A stretch of 64,000 nt of DNA from the NCBI RefSeq assembly GCF_032854445.1, contig NC_088300.1, positions 41,134,458 to 41,198,457 on the forward strand, read 5' to 3'. Position 1 is the first letter of the stretch. Each line of letters begins with the position of its first letter. Source of the stretch: Liolophura sinensis (lineage: Eukaryota > Mollusca > Polyplacophora > Chitonida > Chitonidae). The position numbers and the translations under genes are program-made. Of the stretch, positions 19,928 through 34,800 are shown one piece after another. The notes beneath the pieces are model-generated. The model ran no database searches, was not told the origin of the DNA, and worked only from the letters and a program-made list of their open reading frames with translations.

Positions 19928-20823
19928 ATGGAGAATATGCAGTAGTTTTATGTTGCATGTAGAATATGCAGTAGTTTAACACTGCATGTAGTTTGTGCAG
20001 TAGTTTCATAATTCATATAAAACATGTAGTACACCCTGTTTCTCCTAAATTTTGGGACACCTGGTCTGCTCATTTTAGCCAAGACACATGTAATTCTAGA
20101 AGGAATATTGATTAGAATTTTAGTAGAATTTGGGTAGTTTAATATTGCATGTAGAATATGCAGTAGTTTAATATGCATGTAGAATATGCAATACTTTAAT
20201 AATGCATGTAAAATATGGGTGAGGGAGTGCTTGGTTTTTAATGTCATACTTAACCGTTTTTCATTCATATGACGACGAAGGAATCCTTAAGAGAGCATGA
20301 AATGTACCTCCTTGTTGCAGGACGGATTTCCACCGCTCTTTTATCTAGTGCTGCTTCACTAAGACGCCTTACCAAAGGCAAGTAAATCGCCCCGCCCGAG
20401 CCATTATACTGATACAGGTAGACCAGTGATTGCACTATGCCCTACATGCTGAGTGCCAGGCGAGGAAGCTACAACTTCCTCTTTTAAGGTCTTAGCTGTT
20501 ACTCGACCCAGGATTGATCCTGGATCTACCGTTCCCGAAGGGGATGCTCTACCAACTCTGCTATCGGGGTCAGTCATGTAAAATATGTAGTAGTTTAATA
20601 CTACATGTAGAATATGCAGTGGTTTAATATTGCATGTAGAATATGCAATACTTTAATACTGCATGTAAAAATGTAGTAAGTTAATATTGCATGTAGAATA
20701 TGCAGTAGTTTAATACTACATGTAGAATATGCAGTAGTTTCATATTGTGCGCAGCATATGCAGTATTTTTTGCATGTAGAATATGCAGTACTTTAATAGT
20801 GCATGCAGAATATGCAGTACTTG
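19928..20823. repeat. ~30-bp minisatellite split by a SINE
   Basis: Units of the type GCATGTAGAATATGCAGTAG + TTTAATATT repeat with divergence from 19928 to about 20217 and resume at 20575-20823. SINE family 2 occupies the gap. Individual units differ by several substitutions, so the array is old. A non-repetitive interruption lies at about 20030-20130. Confidence 0.85.
20218..20574 (-). mobile_element. tRNA-derived SINE, family 2 (copy 2)
   Basis: A 357-bp element with the family body (GACGACGAAGGAATC..., GCAGGACGGATTTCCACC) and minus-strand tRNA-like head ending at GCTATCGGGGTC. It is flanked by CATGTAAAATATG at 20205-20217 and 20575-20587. The surrounding minisatellite units mostly read CATGTAGAATATG, so the shared A identifies a true 13-bp target-site duplication. 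Confidence 0.92.
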
Positions 20824-22164
20824 ACCTCAAGTATCGTTTTATTCCTTAATTTATTGTACAACGGTGAGATAAATGTACTTAGATGTGCATGAAAAACGCA
20901 CATGTGGGAAGAATTCTACTATAATCATGAAAAAAAAAGAAACATTACAACATTGTTCACATTTGCATAATCATAGATATACATATCCAATGTTCCATTT
21001 GGTTTAGCCACGTATGATTTACACACATTCACAGCAACATATTTCTTCATATCCCGTGTACACCTGCATAGCTGTCAATAACAGCAGGCCTATCTATTTG
21101 TCTCAGGCATGCAGGGTTGGAAATGTGTTATTATGTTATTATGTATTTCCTTATGTATTTCTACACCTATGTCACATGTTTGCAAACCACGTATATATTC
21201 CAGTAACAGCCTGATAGGGGTCATGACAAGGCACGTGTGATCAGTGCACGTTAGTAATGATGCAACAGTTACATCATAATTATACTATGAAGTATTTATC
21301 TACAGGCTGTTTTTTTACGACTGTTGCAACTGTGTGTGCACATTATGTCAGCTCTTTACATTAAAGCTTTTTTCTCGTTGATCTGCCTGTAGTGAGGCTG
21401 TGGTTGGGATTTGGCTTCCCGCCTTTTTGGCAACACTGATGTGTTAGGTTTAAAGGCTTTGGGGAAGAGGTTCATCGTTGGTGATTCATAGTGGGTAGGG
21501 ATATTGCATGTGACTGTATTACGTTGTACTTTGTCATCATGGTTGCTGGCTTAATTGCAGGTAGAATGGTATTTAGGGAGTTATTGAGGATATACAGTAG
21601 AATTAAATTAGTTGGTGTGGTTTCATAACAATTAAAAGGCTTTTCATATTTTGCATGCCTCTGGGTGTAGATAACAGATTAAGTAGCAGTTAAGTGTTCT
21701 TACATGTGCCTTTTAGACTGTCTTTGGATGCAGTGTTTCCGGTGTTTTGGAGACACAGGTCTTTGTTGGATCATGTGCTGGGTGGGCACCCGCGGCTGGG
21801 TGGTTGAGTGCTTTCTCTGAGGTCCTCGCTGGGGCTGTAAAAGTCCAGTCCTAGTGAGTGGTGAGGGGTTAGTCACCACCTTGGACAGTCATCAGCCTGG
21901 CTGGTCACCCAGATGGCAGCAATACATATCACTCACTCTGATTTTGAGTTTGGATCAGTTATTTGCCTACAACCTAGCATCCCCGAATGTTAGTGATAGC
22001 TAACCTGTTGCCTCACCCCCAGGCAAGGTTACTTGTCATCCAGATGGCCAATGGCTCAAATATAGCTGATTCCACCACACAGTCAATATATATAATGTTT
22101 GGCATTTATCTGGCGAAGGCCTGTGTTTTACCATAGCCATTTTATATTCCTCTCATCATAATCC
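20824..22164. other. Non-coding stretch, no gene seen
   Basis: Moderately AT-rich; GC rises at 21400-22060. No ORF with recognisable motif and no splice-consistent exon found on either strand. Confidence 0.45.
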
Positions 22165-23057
22165 TGAAGAATCACAGAACAATTCTTGTGCACTGCGTTA
22201 ACACCGAGAACCACCGAAAAATTCTTGAGTATTGCATTAAAAACAAAAAACCGCTGAAAAATTAACGTGTACTGTGTTAACACTGAGAACCACTGAAAAA
22301 TTCTTGAGTGCTATGTTAAACACCGAGAACCACTGAAAAATTCATCAGTACTGCTTCAAAACCAAAGAAACACTGAAAATTTCTTCCGTACTGCTTTAAA
22401 CACCAAGAACCAATGAAAAATTCTTGAGCACAGTGTTAAACACCAAGAACCAATGAAAATTTCTTGGGTATGCTGCAGTAAACACCAAGAGCCAATGAAA
22501 AATTCTTGAGTACTGCAATGAGCACTAAGGGTCATGGGAAAATTATTGAGTGCTGTGTTAAACACCAAGAACCAATGAAAAATTCTTGGGTATGCTGCAG
22601 TAAACACCAAGAACCAGTGAAAAATTCTTGAGCACAGTGTTAAACACCAAGAACCAATGAAAATTTCTTGGGTATGCTGCAGTTAACACCAAGAACCAAT
22701 GAAAAATTCTTGAGTACTGTGATGAGCACTGAGGGCCATGGGAAAATTATTGAGTGCTGTGTTAAACACCAAGAACCAATGAAAAATTCTTGGGTATGCT
22801 GCAGTAAACACCAAGAACCAATGAAAAATTCTTGGGTATGCTGCAGTTAACACCAAGAACCAGTGAAAAATTCTTGAGCACAGTATTAAACACCAAGAAC
22901 CAATGAAAATTTCTTGGGTATGCTGCAGTAAACACCAAGAACCAATGAAAAATTCTTGAGTACTGCGATGAGCACTGAGGGCCATGGGAAAATTATTGAG
23001 TGCTGTGTTAAACACCAAGAACCAATGAAAAATTCTCAAGTACTGCAATGAACACCA
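22165..23057. repeat. ~40-bp minisatellite with higher-order structure
   Basis: About 20 units of the type TTAAACACCAAGAACCAATG + AAAAATTCTTGGGTATGCTGCAG. Units at the left end (22165-22400) are the most diverged; those on the right are near-identical. Distinct unit variants recur in blocks: the GGGCCATGGGAAAATTATTG variant is seen near 22528, 22733 and 22979. That gives a ~205-bp block and a ~246-bp block that has one extra unit. Many units hold the inverted pair CCAAGAA...TTCTTGG. The open frames on both strands here are by-products of the repetition. Confidence 0.93.
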
Positions 23058-23602
23058 TTCAGATATAAATAAAAGACATTATTCCTTGACATTAAACCTT
23101 AAGAATACATACTGTTATTCCTCCAAGCAGCAAAATGCTATATATGTCGTCAGTCCGAACACACACCAAGTACACCAAAGAAGCTGTGGCCTACGTATAA
23201 TCTATTAACTGAGAAAATGTTACTCCCCATGCAATAACAGCCTAGGTAAAAACATTTCTTGACAACACCAAATTCAAGAACACAGCTATCATGTTGGGTT
23301 TTTTGTCTTTTTTTATTACGACACAGATAAGGCAGCATCAGTATTTCTGGGTTGTTCTCAAGCCTATAGTGTCCAAACAAGACGGTATACTACACGCCTC
23401 AGCAACAGTCCACCTCACTACTCCTCAATATCATATACATGTGCATCAGTATACACCTCCATGAACATTTCATCACGCAACTCTCCAATGTCTTCTACAA
23501 CATCTACAACATCAGCTTTCGTATCAAAGATGAACACCGCGCTCATCAGTCACAGGCGTTCTCTCTGTTTCGAGGGTGTGGATTTATACATCTGACCAAG
23601 TT

Positions 23603-23651
<49 letters not shown>

Positions 23652-23990
23652 GTACAAAATTATACTAAGATAAAGAATGTGTACAGCATGCATGCAAACC
23701 CAGATAAAACAAGACCAGTTACCATCAAGTCACAGCTTGCAAGTATAGAAACATATGAAATCATGGAAGCCCATATTGTTAATCATATGGTATACAAATA
23801 ACATTTGTAGTTTATCCCTTACAGTGCATACATGCACAAAATCTACTGACTTCAAACCATAAGAGTGTCCTCAACCAGTTCGTATTTATTTTATAGGTTA
23901 TACCATGTCTCTAACGCTAGCTGTTGACAAATGTGTTTATATACGTGATGGCTAAATAAATATCAAGTCTACAAACGATACAATTTCCAA
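23058..23990. other. Non-coding stretch with a (TA)n tract
   Basis: A TA microsatellite lies at about 23605-23650. ORFs at 23150-23380 and 23439-23801 are low-complexity or unmotifed and are treated as chance. Confidence 0.5.
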
Positions 23991-26900
23991 GTAATCTTGA
24001 CCAACACAGAAAAAGCAAGGGGACACTGATTCAAGAACGACAGCGGAATAGTAAGACAAGTAAAAAGGAACAGTTTTGTCCTTCCCAGTTTTTCAAATTT
24101 TGGTTATGTTAAAAACCATCAATACTTACAAAACATTTTTCTAGCAAAAGTTAGCGCAGAATACCTGTCAAAATCAGTTACAAAAGCCAATCAGTGTGAC
24201 TAAACATATGGAAAACGGCAGACAACAGCACCATATGAACTTTATCAGCATTATGACAAAACAACAGTGCTGACGTTTCCTAGAAGGTCCTCCACACAAT
24301 AGAGAGTTACAAAAGGCAATCAATTCAATAATACAGTCAATCCAGTGCCGATCAAGTCTGGATAACTGCTTATACAGTATCAGAGTCTGGTCATACCAAT
24401 AACTGTATGTATACAATACATGTATTCTACACAAAGTAATAAAAATACATAAATAGTCATATGGTGTATAATCCTAGTGGTGTCTGATGTAGCTGGCAAA
24501 AACTGCATAGCCAAAGTATTTGACCTATATTATCGTTTGTGAACTCCCACTACCATACCCGTCAGCACATTTAAGATCATATGTTAATTATTTAACCTTC
24601 ATGTAGATCGTTAACAATCCACTTGTAAAGCACAGCCCGAGTCATGAACTTATTAAAATTATGCATATATATATATATGTATATATACACATAGACATAT
24701 ATTTATCAAACCTCAAAATATAGATATGTCTTTTGCTGTGAATTTGCGCAAACATATTTACAATTAAGAAATACTGTCTTGATTTTCTCAAATTTAGGTC
24801 TCCGATGTCAGATTATTCTCCGTAAATACATGCCAAGTGTGCGGTAGCTCCACAAGTAGGTATGTAGGCTCCTTAAACATGTTATAGTAAACCCTTCGCA
24901 TGGTCACACTGCAACTGTTCCTCGTATCAGCTCACAAAGGACGTCATTCGATGCATCTAGGATACAATGTTTTATTCTAGCATGCATCAAAATTGTCATA
25001 CTTGGTAGAAAGCGGAACAGGTATACCCTATATGCAGATTTACACGGCCATACATTTAACCATTAGGATCACATCGCCACACAGGTAAAATTACTGCAGC
25101 TATCAACAGAATTTTCAACACTCCCTAATCTTTGATTGCCAATAGAACCAAACAAATGAATTATTGTCTTACATAAAACTTGTAACTTGTGGGTGTTCAT
25201 GAATCAGTGGAGTCTAATATAACACAGTTACAAATGGTGCCAAGTCTGTTATGCACAAGGCTAACTGCTTCAATCTTTTTCAACCCTGGTATATTTCACA
25301 GGTGAAGCTGAATTTAATATGTAAAGCACTGCAAAGTCATCTTGTAATGTTTTCAAGAACCATCAAGCCAAATGTATATATTTTACTTTTTTTGTGTACG
25401 TAGTTGTAGAAAATCTTGTTTTTACATCATATACACTTATATGATTCGGCACTTAGATGGGACTGGCTCCACTAACAGTGTACAAACGGCCTACTCAAGC
25501 CCCTGTTTTCATCACATTTAGATATATATCTTTCAATGTCAATAAGGCAATGAGATTTATATGCAGGGAAGGTCCACAATGTGAACAGCCATACTAGAGA
25601 ACAATGGAACCTGACTCAAACATCAATCTTGATCTATATATTCTTAACTTGAGACATTGCAAATATTCTGATTGTATCATATTATACATAAACTGACAAT
25701 TTTAAGACCCATAACTGACAATGGAACATAGAATATATCTTCTTTCATCATTAACAATAACATTTTCAAACATGTGCACGCAAAGGAAACTACAGAATAC
25801 TTTATACATGAGTTCTTGTTCACACTAATAAGAAATCGAAATGTGAAAACAGGTACAACAGTGACACAGAACTGATACCTCTCCAATGTACATGTTCATA
25901 GGATACAGAGCACACAGGAAAGATGATGTAGTTTATGACAACATTAAGATCTCTACAACCAAAATAATATCCAATTGCAAGTGAAGGAATAAATATGTAT
26001 GTACACAGTAGAAATTCTTTCTCTAAAGTCAGATCCCAATAATGACACAGATGAAATATCCTGATACACTTAACTACAGGTGAGAATGTTGGCGAAAGAG
26101 CAGACCTAAAATCAAACTGCCAAATTACACTCTAAAAACTACTGTGTACCACAGATACACAAAAGAAACACAACTGAACATCTACACTTTCATGTCCTTG
26201 AGTTACACAGCTTGTGTATTGGTTGTAGATTTTTAATTTTGTTAGTTACTTGTACCTGTGGTACAGAGTCGTGTTTAGAGAGAATACTTTTTCATATCAT
26301 GTCCTATCCCTTGTGCCATAAACTGACAGGGGAGATAATCCATCCATAAGGCATTTCACCCTAACCTGAGGTCACATCATGCATGAATCGTCATGCTGTC
26401 TTACAAGGCTTTACACAAGCATCCCTGAGCCAAAGTGTTAACCCTAGTCTAAAATATAATTAATTGTCAAACGTGCAATTAATACAATCCGAACATTTGT
26501 CTTTCATAATGTATGAATGATAGGCACATAAAGAACACAATTCATATTCACCTTAAACAACTTGGGTGGTGACTGACTAGATTTGCTGAAATAATGAATG
26601 ATTAGCTATATACAAACTAGGAATCCAGCATAGGCTTAGTAGGCGTCAAGTGACATGGTATAATCTGAACACATCACATTTATAAAATTCAGTGCAAGAT
26701 ACATTTTCATGAAGAATATAAAACAACATTTACCAGTTCTACCAGTTCCACAAGGCGTGGATACAACTTTATTCAACAATCCTTAACAATATATAACTTT
26801 TTTAATTTTGAAACAAACACACAAATCCATAGAGCTTCAGTGTGAGGAAAATGAAGAGCACTTTACGAATACAAATGCTAACAAAAGCTTTGATTATTCT

Positions 26901-28724
26901 TATAAAGGATACAGACCAGCTATATCATAACACATATTTCTACTGACTTATGACAACAAAGGTGAACGTTCATTTCTTATCATAAATATATATGTAATAT
27001 CCACATAATAAACCCAAATAATTCAAATTCAATATATAATATTGTATCAACCAATACAGGGGGATCTACATGTGCATGCTTTACCTCTATACCACAAAGA
27101 TGGCCTATATGAGCATAATGTTTACTTCGGGCAGAACAAAAATTGTCAACTGGCATTAACACAAGGTGTTAAACAATAATAATTCAGGAATTTTATTTCT
27201 AATATAACTAATAGGCTATCTGTCAGAACTGGAATAAAATACATTAATATAATAGGCCCTCTATCTGCTACACACCTGTAAATTAGCAAGGATAATATGT
27301 CTTACATCGACTGAACTTCAGATCAACTCTTCAATATGTAAGTGACAATTGTACATAATGCATCTTTGTGTGGAATATTAAAATAAATCTTTGTAATACA
27401 GCGTTATCACATGTATTTTTTTTTTTTGCATTATTCTGTTGTATTCCATAATTCTAAATTTCTAGAGGACGAAAAATTGACACACCTGAACTCTATTATT
27501 CCATCCCCTTGCCAGATCAATGGCATATCACAGTCATTTGACACTTACATGTACACGTAGTTGGCTTATATGTATCCCCTTATATCTCCATCTTATCCCC
27601 AATCTCGCAATCTCCTGAATGCCGCCACAGCAGGCTGTATCACAGACCCCAGTTTTCACTGAACAATCCTTTGGTAAATGCATGATGCTATAATTTTTTA
27701 AAAATTTCAATGACCCTAATGCATTCAGCTATTTACTGATGGGCATGTGCTTAAGTGTCAATTCAAAACAGAATTTACATATAATTTGAAACCAAAAATT
27801 GTCAACAGTTTTGGGCCTTGGGCACGTTTACAGCCATGTGGAAGTCTTTGACTGTCATTACTTGACTTCTATTACTAAATCTTAATTTTACTTTATCACC
27901 ACACCTTGGTTAAATAAACCATTACTCCAACAATATTTCCCCACTGAACAGTGTAAACCCATACTGAATTCCATACAATGTAGTTGAGCACCAATTTCAC
28001 ATAAACCTTCCCTGAGCTTAACCGCAGGCCTCACCTAATTTTCACCTGACAATTCTAATCTAAAGCTGCCCTTCATCATATCACAAACTACACTGTACGT
28101 GTACACAACACAGTCATCTTCCATACACTTCACGTATCATCACATGAACAAGTGCATTAGTACATGCAAAATAATATGCTTATTACTTAGAAAATGAGTT
28201 TCACAAATGTCTAATTTCTGGATATATGATATATTTATGTTATCAGGTCAAATGTAACCATATTAACACTTTATAGCATCTACATTTTTTAGCTAACGAT
28301 CAAGTTACAAAGACAACAGTAAAATAACATCTACATACAGGTAGTGTTCATACAGCGTTGTTGACTAGGTATTTACGTTTGCACATAGAATTTATATGGC
28401 TCAGAGATGTACCTTCACAACACATATACCTGGTAGGTCTTGGAACAAATACCATCGTATTTCTAACCTAATCTATCCATATAATGCCATGGATATGTGA
28501 GGCACATTTTACCAAATAGTCGTAGCTTAAGCAACACCTGATGCAAATTTTGCAACAGCATTGTAAAATGCTTCGAAGGATGGGAAAAATAAGATAGCAA
28601 CAATGTTTAGGTTTACATCCAAACGATACAATATGGGGCATATAAGGATACACATTTTACTGTGAGTAGCACTAAAACCATAGGCATCAGAGCACAAGTT
28701 CTGGCTGTAAACAGTCCTGTCAAA
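23991..28724 (-). other. CREBRF 3' UTR and downstream flank
   Basis: Almost ORF-free AT-rich DNA directly downstream of the CREBRF stop. A candidate minus-strand AATAAA lies at 27192-27197 (TTTATT on the plus strand), with another near 26768. The true transcript end cannot be fixed from sequence. Vertebrate CREBRF mRNAs are known for long 3' UTRs (recalled). Confidence 0.4.
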
Positions 28725-28819
28725 CTACAGCATGTTCAAGGCTCCTTTAAGATCACCACAGTTGACCTGCTTAATCACGTTGTTGACAAACTCTGTTGTG
28801 TTGCCAGCTATCATCATCT
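28725..28819 (-). CDS. CREBRF: CREBRF terminal coding exon (exon 8)
   Basis: Acceptor CTGATTTCAG then [20 protein letters not shown] and a stop TAG at 28725-28727. The AGNTTEFVN block matches the conserved C-terminus of the family. The exon continues as 3' UTR. Confidence 0.93.
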
Positions 28820-31800
28820 CTGAAATCAGAAAAAAATGTGCTTTAATGTTTCACATTTTAACTGAAGAGCAAAGCATCATTAACACCCCCTCCAAACCCC
28901 CTCCCCCACCCCCACCCCACCACCACCAACTTCCATCCATCCAAAAAGGCAATATTCCCCAATTCGCTAAATCTGTTTGGTTTGGTTCAGTTTAATACAC
29001 AGGATTATCAAAGAGTGAAGCATCATGAAACTTCTGATAAAAAAATAAAAAAATATTTTTTTAGGGGAGGGGGGAACTACAAATCCTGAGATTGTCACAG
29101 TGAGAATAAAAGAAAAACATTAAATGCATTTCACATGTTTTTTTTTTCTCCAAGAATGTTTCTCCTTGTGTTTTGAATGAATGAATAAATGCCTCTCTGT
29201 CATATTGTGGCAGTAACATGTTTGAACCAGGAGACGCCTTGAGCATTTTGGGTTTTACAAGTATACTACATGTGTACAATCTATCTAGGCCCACTTCGCA
29301 ACACTTCATCAATCAATATCTTTTGTTTTTTTTTTTCTATCGTCACTGACACCACTATAACCCAGGCTACGTCTTTAAAAGAAAAAGTCTATGAGAAATG
29401 CAGCCATGGAAGGAGATACTCTTATTAGGTGCATGTATGTACTTACTTAATCGTGTCTGAATGTAGTTCTCCAGTTTGGTGGTCAGACTGTCTTTGTCAT
29501 CATCCTCTGCACTGTTCACTCTTTTGACAATTTCTGCCTTCATCAGTGATAGCACCTCCATCAGATGACCTGGCAAAGAGAATAAGAAAATAATAAACAA
29601 CTATGAATATCAAAAGCTGTGGGTCAAACTTTGTTACCAGTTCGTGCCAACTAACACAGCAAGGAGATTTACCTTGCCTATTGTTACTAAATGATTTTAC
29701 TTAATCTCTTAATCGAAAATATTTTACTTTAATATCTCTAATAAATGTGTGGGAACAATAAAAATATTAATCTCTCTTTAAAGGGAACAATAATGTTTCA
29801 TTCTGTTTAAAGTGCAAAAACGATATTTGTGTTTCTGTCAAATGATTCCCATTGCTTCACAGGTATATGCCAGTGGCAAAACTGACGACTGCTTCCAAGA
29901 ATCTCCACAGAACTAAAAACTAAATGAAACTCCACTACCTGGTAAATTACATTTATCCTCCTGATCACAGTACATGTACTTACTATGCTCTTGTTCCAGA
30001 CCCATCAGTTTCACTTTGTTGGCTTCATGTTGTGCCTTCTTTTTAAGTCTGCAAGCTCTGTACAACAAACAGGACACAAACATTATATTTATTTATTTAT
30101 TTTCATATTTAATATTGAAGTTTTACGCTATACTTATGAATATTTCAATTATTTGATAGCTGCCAGCATTATGATGGCACATCCAGCATCCAGGTGAAAC
30201 TTATGACCATCTGCAGGTTGCTGGCAGGCATTTCCATATTCGACAAAAGAGGAAGATGCCAATAGCCAGACTTGAACCCACAGCAACAGGTCCTGAGTCA
30301 TTAAACTGCTCTAACACACTATCCACTCAGCCTGAGACATCAAACATGTACAATGTATAGCACACAGGTACATAATGCTCTTACAGGACTGGACGCACTA
30401 TATATTCAAGCACTTTCAATGACCACTGATTTTAAGTAAAAGATTTCATTGATCAATGGATTTGTTACGATTTTGGTAGTTTTCAGTGTATTTATCCATC
30501 CCTTTCAAACATAATGTAATACAATAATTTAACATTGAAAAATTAAGTGCTTTCAAGGCCTTATCCCAAAATAATATCTTTTTTTTAAAGGATTTCAAGG
30601 ACGAGTGGGAACCTTACTAACAGTGCACGTGTACCAGAGTAAGCTACTGTTGTACCAGAGTAAGCAAGCCCACAATTTGTTCTTTGCATTCACTTTTTGT
30701 TTACTTCACCATTTTATCATACATGCACGTGCTGTAATTAAGAGAACAGCATAAGCATGCAAACACTTGTATTTGTATAACCAAATCATTCAAAACACTA
30801 CATGCATACATTTACATGTACATATTAAATTGTTGTTTAACGCCATATTCCGGTCAAAAATTCACTACACGTAAAATTTATAGTAAGTGCACGTATCGCC
30901 TTACCTTGATGCCAACTTGTTTTTCTCTTTCCTGGATTTTGCCCGAACTGCTGATGGCAGGTCATTGAGAGGTCCATAGTCATTAATAAGCTTGTTTAAC
31001 TTTTTCAGTTCATTGCCAATCTGGCACAGTTTCTTGGGGTTGGGATACACATTGTTTCCGTCCCCTCTGCGAGCTTTGCCCCCGTGGGTGATACCCGGTA
31101 CCCTGTACTCAGGGTCGAACACAGGGTCCTCAAAATTGTGCAACACATGGGGGTCAACAGTATCCAGAGACAAACACAGTTTTTTTCCCTTGGGGCCTTT
31201 GGACTGGACATTATACTGCCAGAAGTACTGTTTTTCTTTTGATTTGCTTGATCCAGGTGAGGTAATTAATGAGTTTTCACTATCACTGGAATCTGTGTGG
31301 AGGAAACAAGAAAGGGAATTACATATATTTCCATGAGGCAATACCAACAGAACATACATGTACTACCTCTCAGAAGTCTCTCAAGTTACTATCCCATAAA
31401 TTACTGTCATTTAAGTGATAATTGCAGACAACAGTTCCCAATTTACGACATCAGACAGTTATCCCCCCCCCCCCATACACACACACACACAAAATTAAGC
31501 TGACAAAAATCTGTCACTTCTCACTTATCATAAGGTCATTATAACCTAATATGATGGCATAGTCAAGGCTTTTTTCTTTCTGGCCAGACATAAATTATCA
31601 CAAAATCCATTAGTGACCCTAGGAGCCGCCAGGGCCTATTGGCTACAGCTAGATACTGCCATGAAATGATATTTTATACAGGTAGTCCCTTAAACTGATC
31701 GTCAGATCTAGATGTAAACACATCTCATATTTAATTTTTTTCTTCAGTTACAAATACAAAACTATTTTACTACAAAATTTTTTCCTATAGAGACATAACA

Positions 31801-34800
31801 TAATGCCAACAGTTTACATTATAATTTTGTTTTTCTTTCCTTTTTTTTTCTTCAAATTTTCAAACAAATTCTACACTGAAGTTCAAGTACATGTATTGAT
31901 ACTGCTGAAGGCATGTAAAAGGCGTAGGGTACGTGCTTACCTTGATCTGAATGACAATCCCATTCCTCATCTCCATCACTGTCATCACTCCCATAATCTT
32001 TTGTCTCTTGACTGCTTGAATCTGAAATTCATACACATCAGACACTGTAAACACTACATTCTGTAAATAGTACTCGATCACCTGTACAGCTAACACTACA
32101 ACACAGAACTTAAACACACAGGTATAACTGCAGTATTCAAAGAAGCAATAGTAGTAGAAAAGAAAAGTGCTTATTAATTAAACAGCTCGCACTTCATTCC
32201 TTGTTTCTCGTCACCTGTTTGCACACTGTTTTACAGCCAACACAGAAACTAATCTCACTGTTTTGCCATACGCAAAGCATCATGGGTAACATTAACATGA
32301 TACTGAAAAGTGAAAATTGCTCTGCCGTCCACAACAACTTTCAAAAATATTCTGACAGAAACAAGGAATCAAACGTCATTGGTATTACCGACAAGTAGTA
32401 CCCCCCAGTGCAGTTTTTTTTTACATTTTCTGAAACTTTCTTCACACGTCTGTTGAGAGTCACTATGCCATATCGGCATAAACAGTACATGTATGTAAAC
32501 AAACTGTACCATGCATTTTTTTCTAGATGCAATGACGCGTACTTGAAAAAGATATATGAACAGATAAATGAAGGAAATTCAAGGAGTTTTCCAGGAGTTT
32601 TTTGTCATTTTCAAGGCTAGTTCAAACATACCATGGTGCAAATTATAGACTGTATTTTAAGTCTGAATTATAGATGCTTTAATTTCCATACATGTATATT
32701 GAATGCTTGCTTTTGCACCAAATATCTGCCCCTCACCTCTGTAATGCAACACATTCTTTGATGAAAAAAAAAAAAACAATCCTTTTTTCAACATATCTGT
32801 AGGATTCTAGTAAAATGTAATTTCCTCTACCAGAAAAATTTGTTACGAAATTAATTTGTAAATTCAGTTTACTTAAATGCAACATTATGATCAGTACATT
32901 GGAGTAACACAGTCTGACAGGAGAAAACCAGATGGCGTACACATTTATGTAACAGCACATATTCTGAAACGCTTAATTTACTTCAGATCCAAAAAAAGTA
33001 GTTTATTAGGTGGAAAAGTTAAAATATATCATGGGAGGTAACTTCATTTACAGGTGTAACTCTACGTTGATTTATATCCCTTGATAAATTTTTTTTTTTT
33101 TTTTTACAATTGGCGATGAAAGGCATCCCCGAAAATGCCATAATTCTCATTCGTTATTTAACAAAAATGATTTCAAGCGTTATTTAATGTAAGTCAACTT
33201 GAAACAATGCTGAACCCCCTTTGTAGATTTCGGCCAAGTAATCGCCATACAACTGTGTTGTTGTTTCGCCGAGATGAGGCCGTTTGAAATGAACTAAGTG
33301 GATTATTTTCATCAGAAAAACTGTGAAAATCTGCTTAACACCCCAGAAAACTCTCATGGTAGATTTTGTATAATGTTTGTATTTTTTCTTAAGTAAATAA
33401 TTTTGTCGCCAAAAACATTCATATTTTTTCCGATTTTATGGCCATTTCAAAAAATTGTTCTAAATTTGCGACAGTGGTGAGTGTGAGGGGAAGCCCTGAT
33501 TTTGGGAGAATTATAAGAAAGCCACCATTATACAGATTTGGCGGCCTGCAGACAATACTTAAGTTCGGAACAAACTAAGATTTTCAAGGAGTTTCCAGGA
33601 GTATTTGTCTTTTTCAAGGACTTTCAAATCCTTGAAAATGAAATTGTATTTTTCAAGCACATTCAAGCAGTTTCAATATAAGCATCATGTCTGACATTCG
33701 TATACCATTCGTAGTCCATATCGGGCGTTCCAAGTCGATAATCGCAAGGTCATTTTCCAAAACAACGTTTAACACTAGCTCCCAAAGACAAAAGGTAAGT
33801 AAGAAATTATACAAATAGGAATCAGTTTTCAATGATGCCCGGTAGACAGTGGATATTCCAGGCATGAATTCCATATCAAAGTTCAAATTCGTAGTCCATG
33901 AACGAGTTCCAGGTCAAATAACAATTAAACAAGGTATCTCAGTCGCACTTTGATTGCAACTGTTCATAAAGGCATCATGCAGATGTAATGAGCATGGCTG
34001 CCTTTACGGCCCCTAGCCCCAGGTTAAGTGGTATAAGATACAGTTCGATACAGGCCTGTGCGCACCCTGGTACAAGTCTTGACCAACCATTCACTCAAGT
34101 GTAACCAGGTAACATGGAAAATGGAATTGTATGTGGTATACATGAACCAGTTGTCAGTGAAACAACGGTGGTAAAGGGATATGCAAGAGAGCAGGATAAA
34201 TCAATGGCAGACATTGTTGTCCTCTGAAGTGTGTTAGTAGGTCAGAGGCAAGGAAAATTACTGGTGAGGTGCCAATGACCCGACAGGTCTGGCTGACCTT
34301 CTTACAAGTGGCTGTAGGGTATACACATACAAACACCACACCTAATGAATCATCCAAGGCACCTCCAAATAATATCCAACACTGAGAAAATTGAAGGAAA
34401 ACACAATCCCTTACCCTGCTAAAAGGAAGCATATTTTGGCTAAATTTTGTTTCTGAATGGACTTACACGTACATGTACCTAAGGTATTCTGCCAGTGCAG
34501 GTGTACCCATATTTCAATAAACGACTGAGCTGATACATAATAATGAGCTAATAATTCTACATGTATACTTGTACATGCAATATATGAGTTAAAGTATACA
34601 CATGTATATTACACAGAAAGCACTGGAAGTGGCATTTCAAATTTTATCACACCTACCTGCATGTGAAATATTCTGTTATTTTTCATTTTCTCCATTAGCT
34701 GATTTAAAAGTACATGTAATTACATAAGCCATCAGTTTGTGGTTTATACCAGCAATCTTATACATGTAACTCAGCTTTTATTTTAATCTCAGGTGGGAAA

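Noticed and set aside
22356-23048. Minus-strand ORFs with repeated IFHWFLVF peptides
   Set aside because: They are translations of the ~40-bp minisatellite; frames change with each indel between units.
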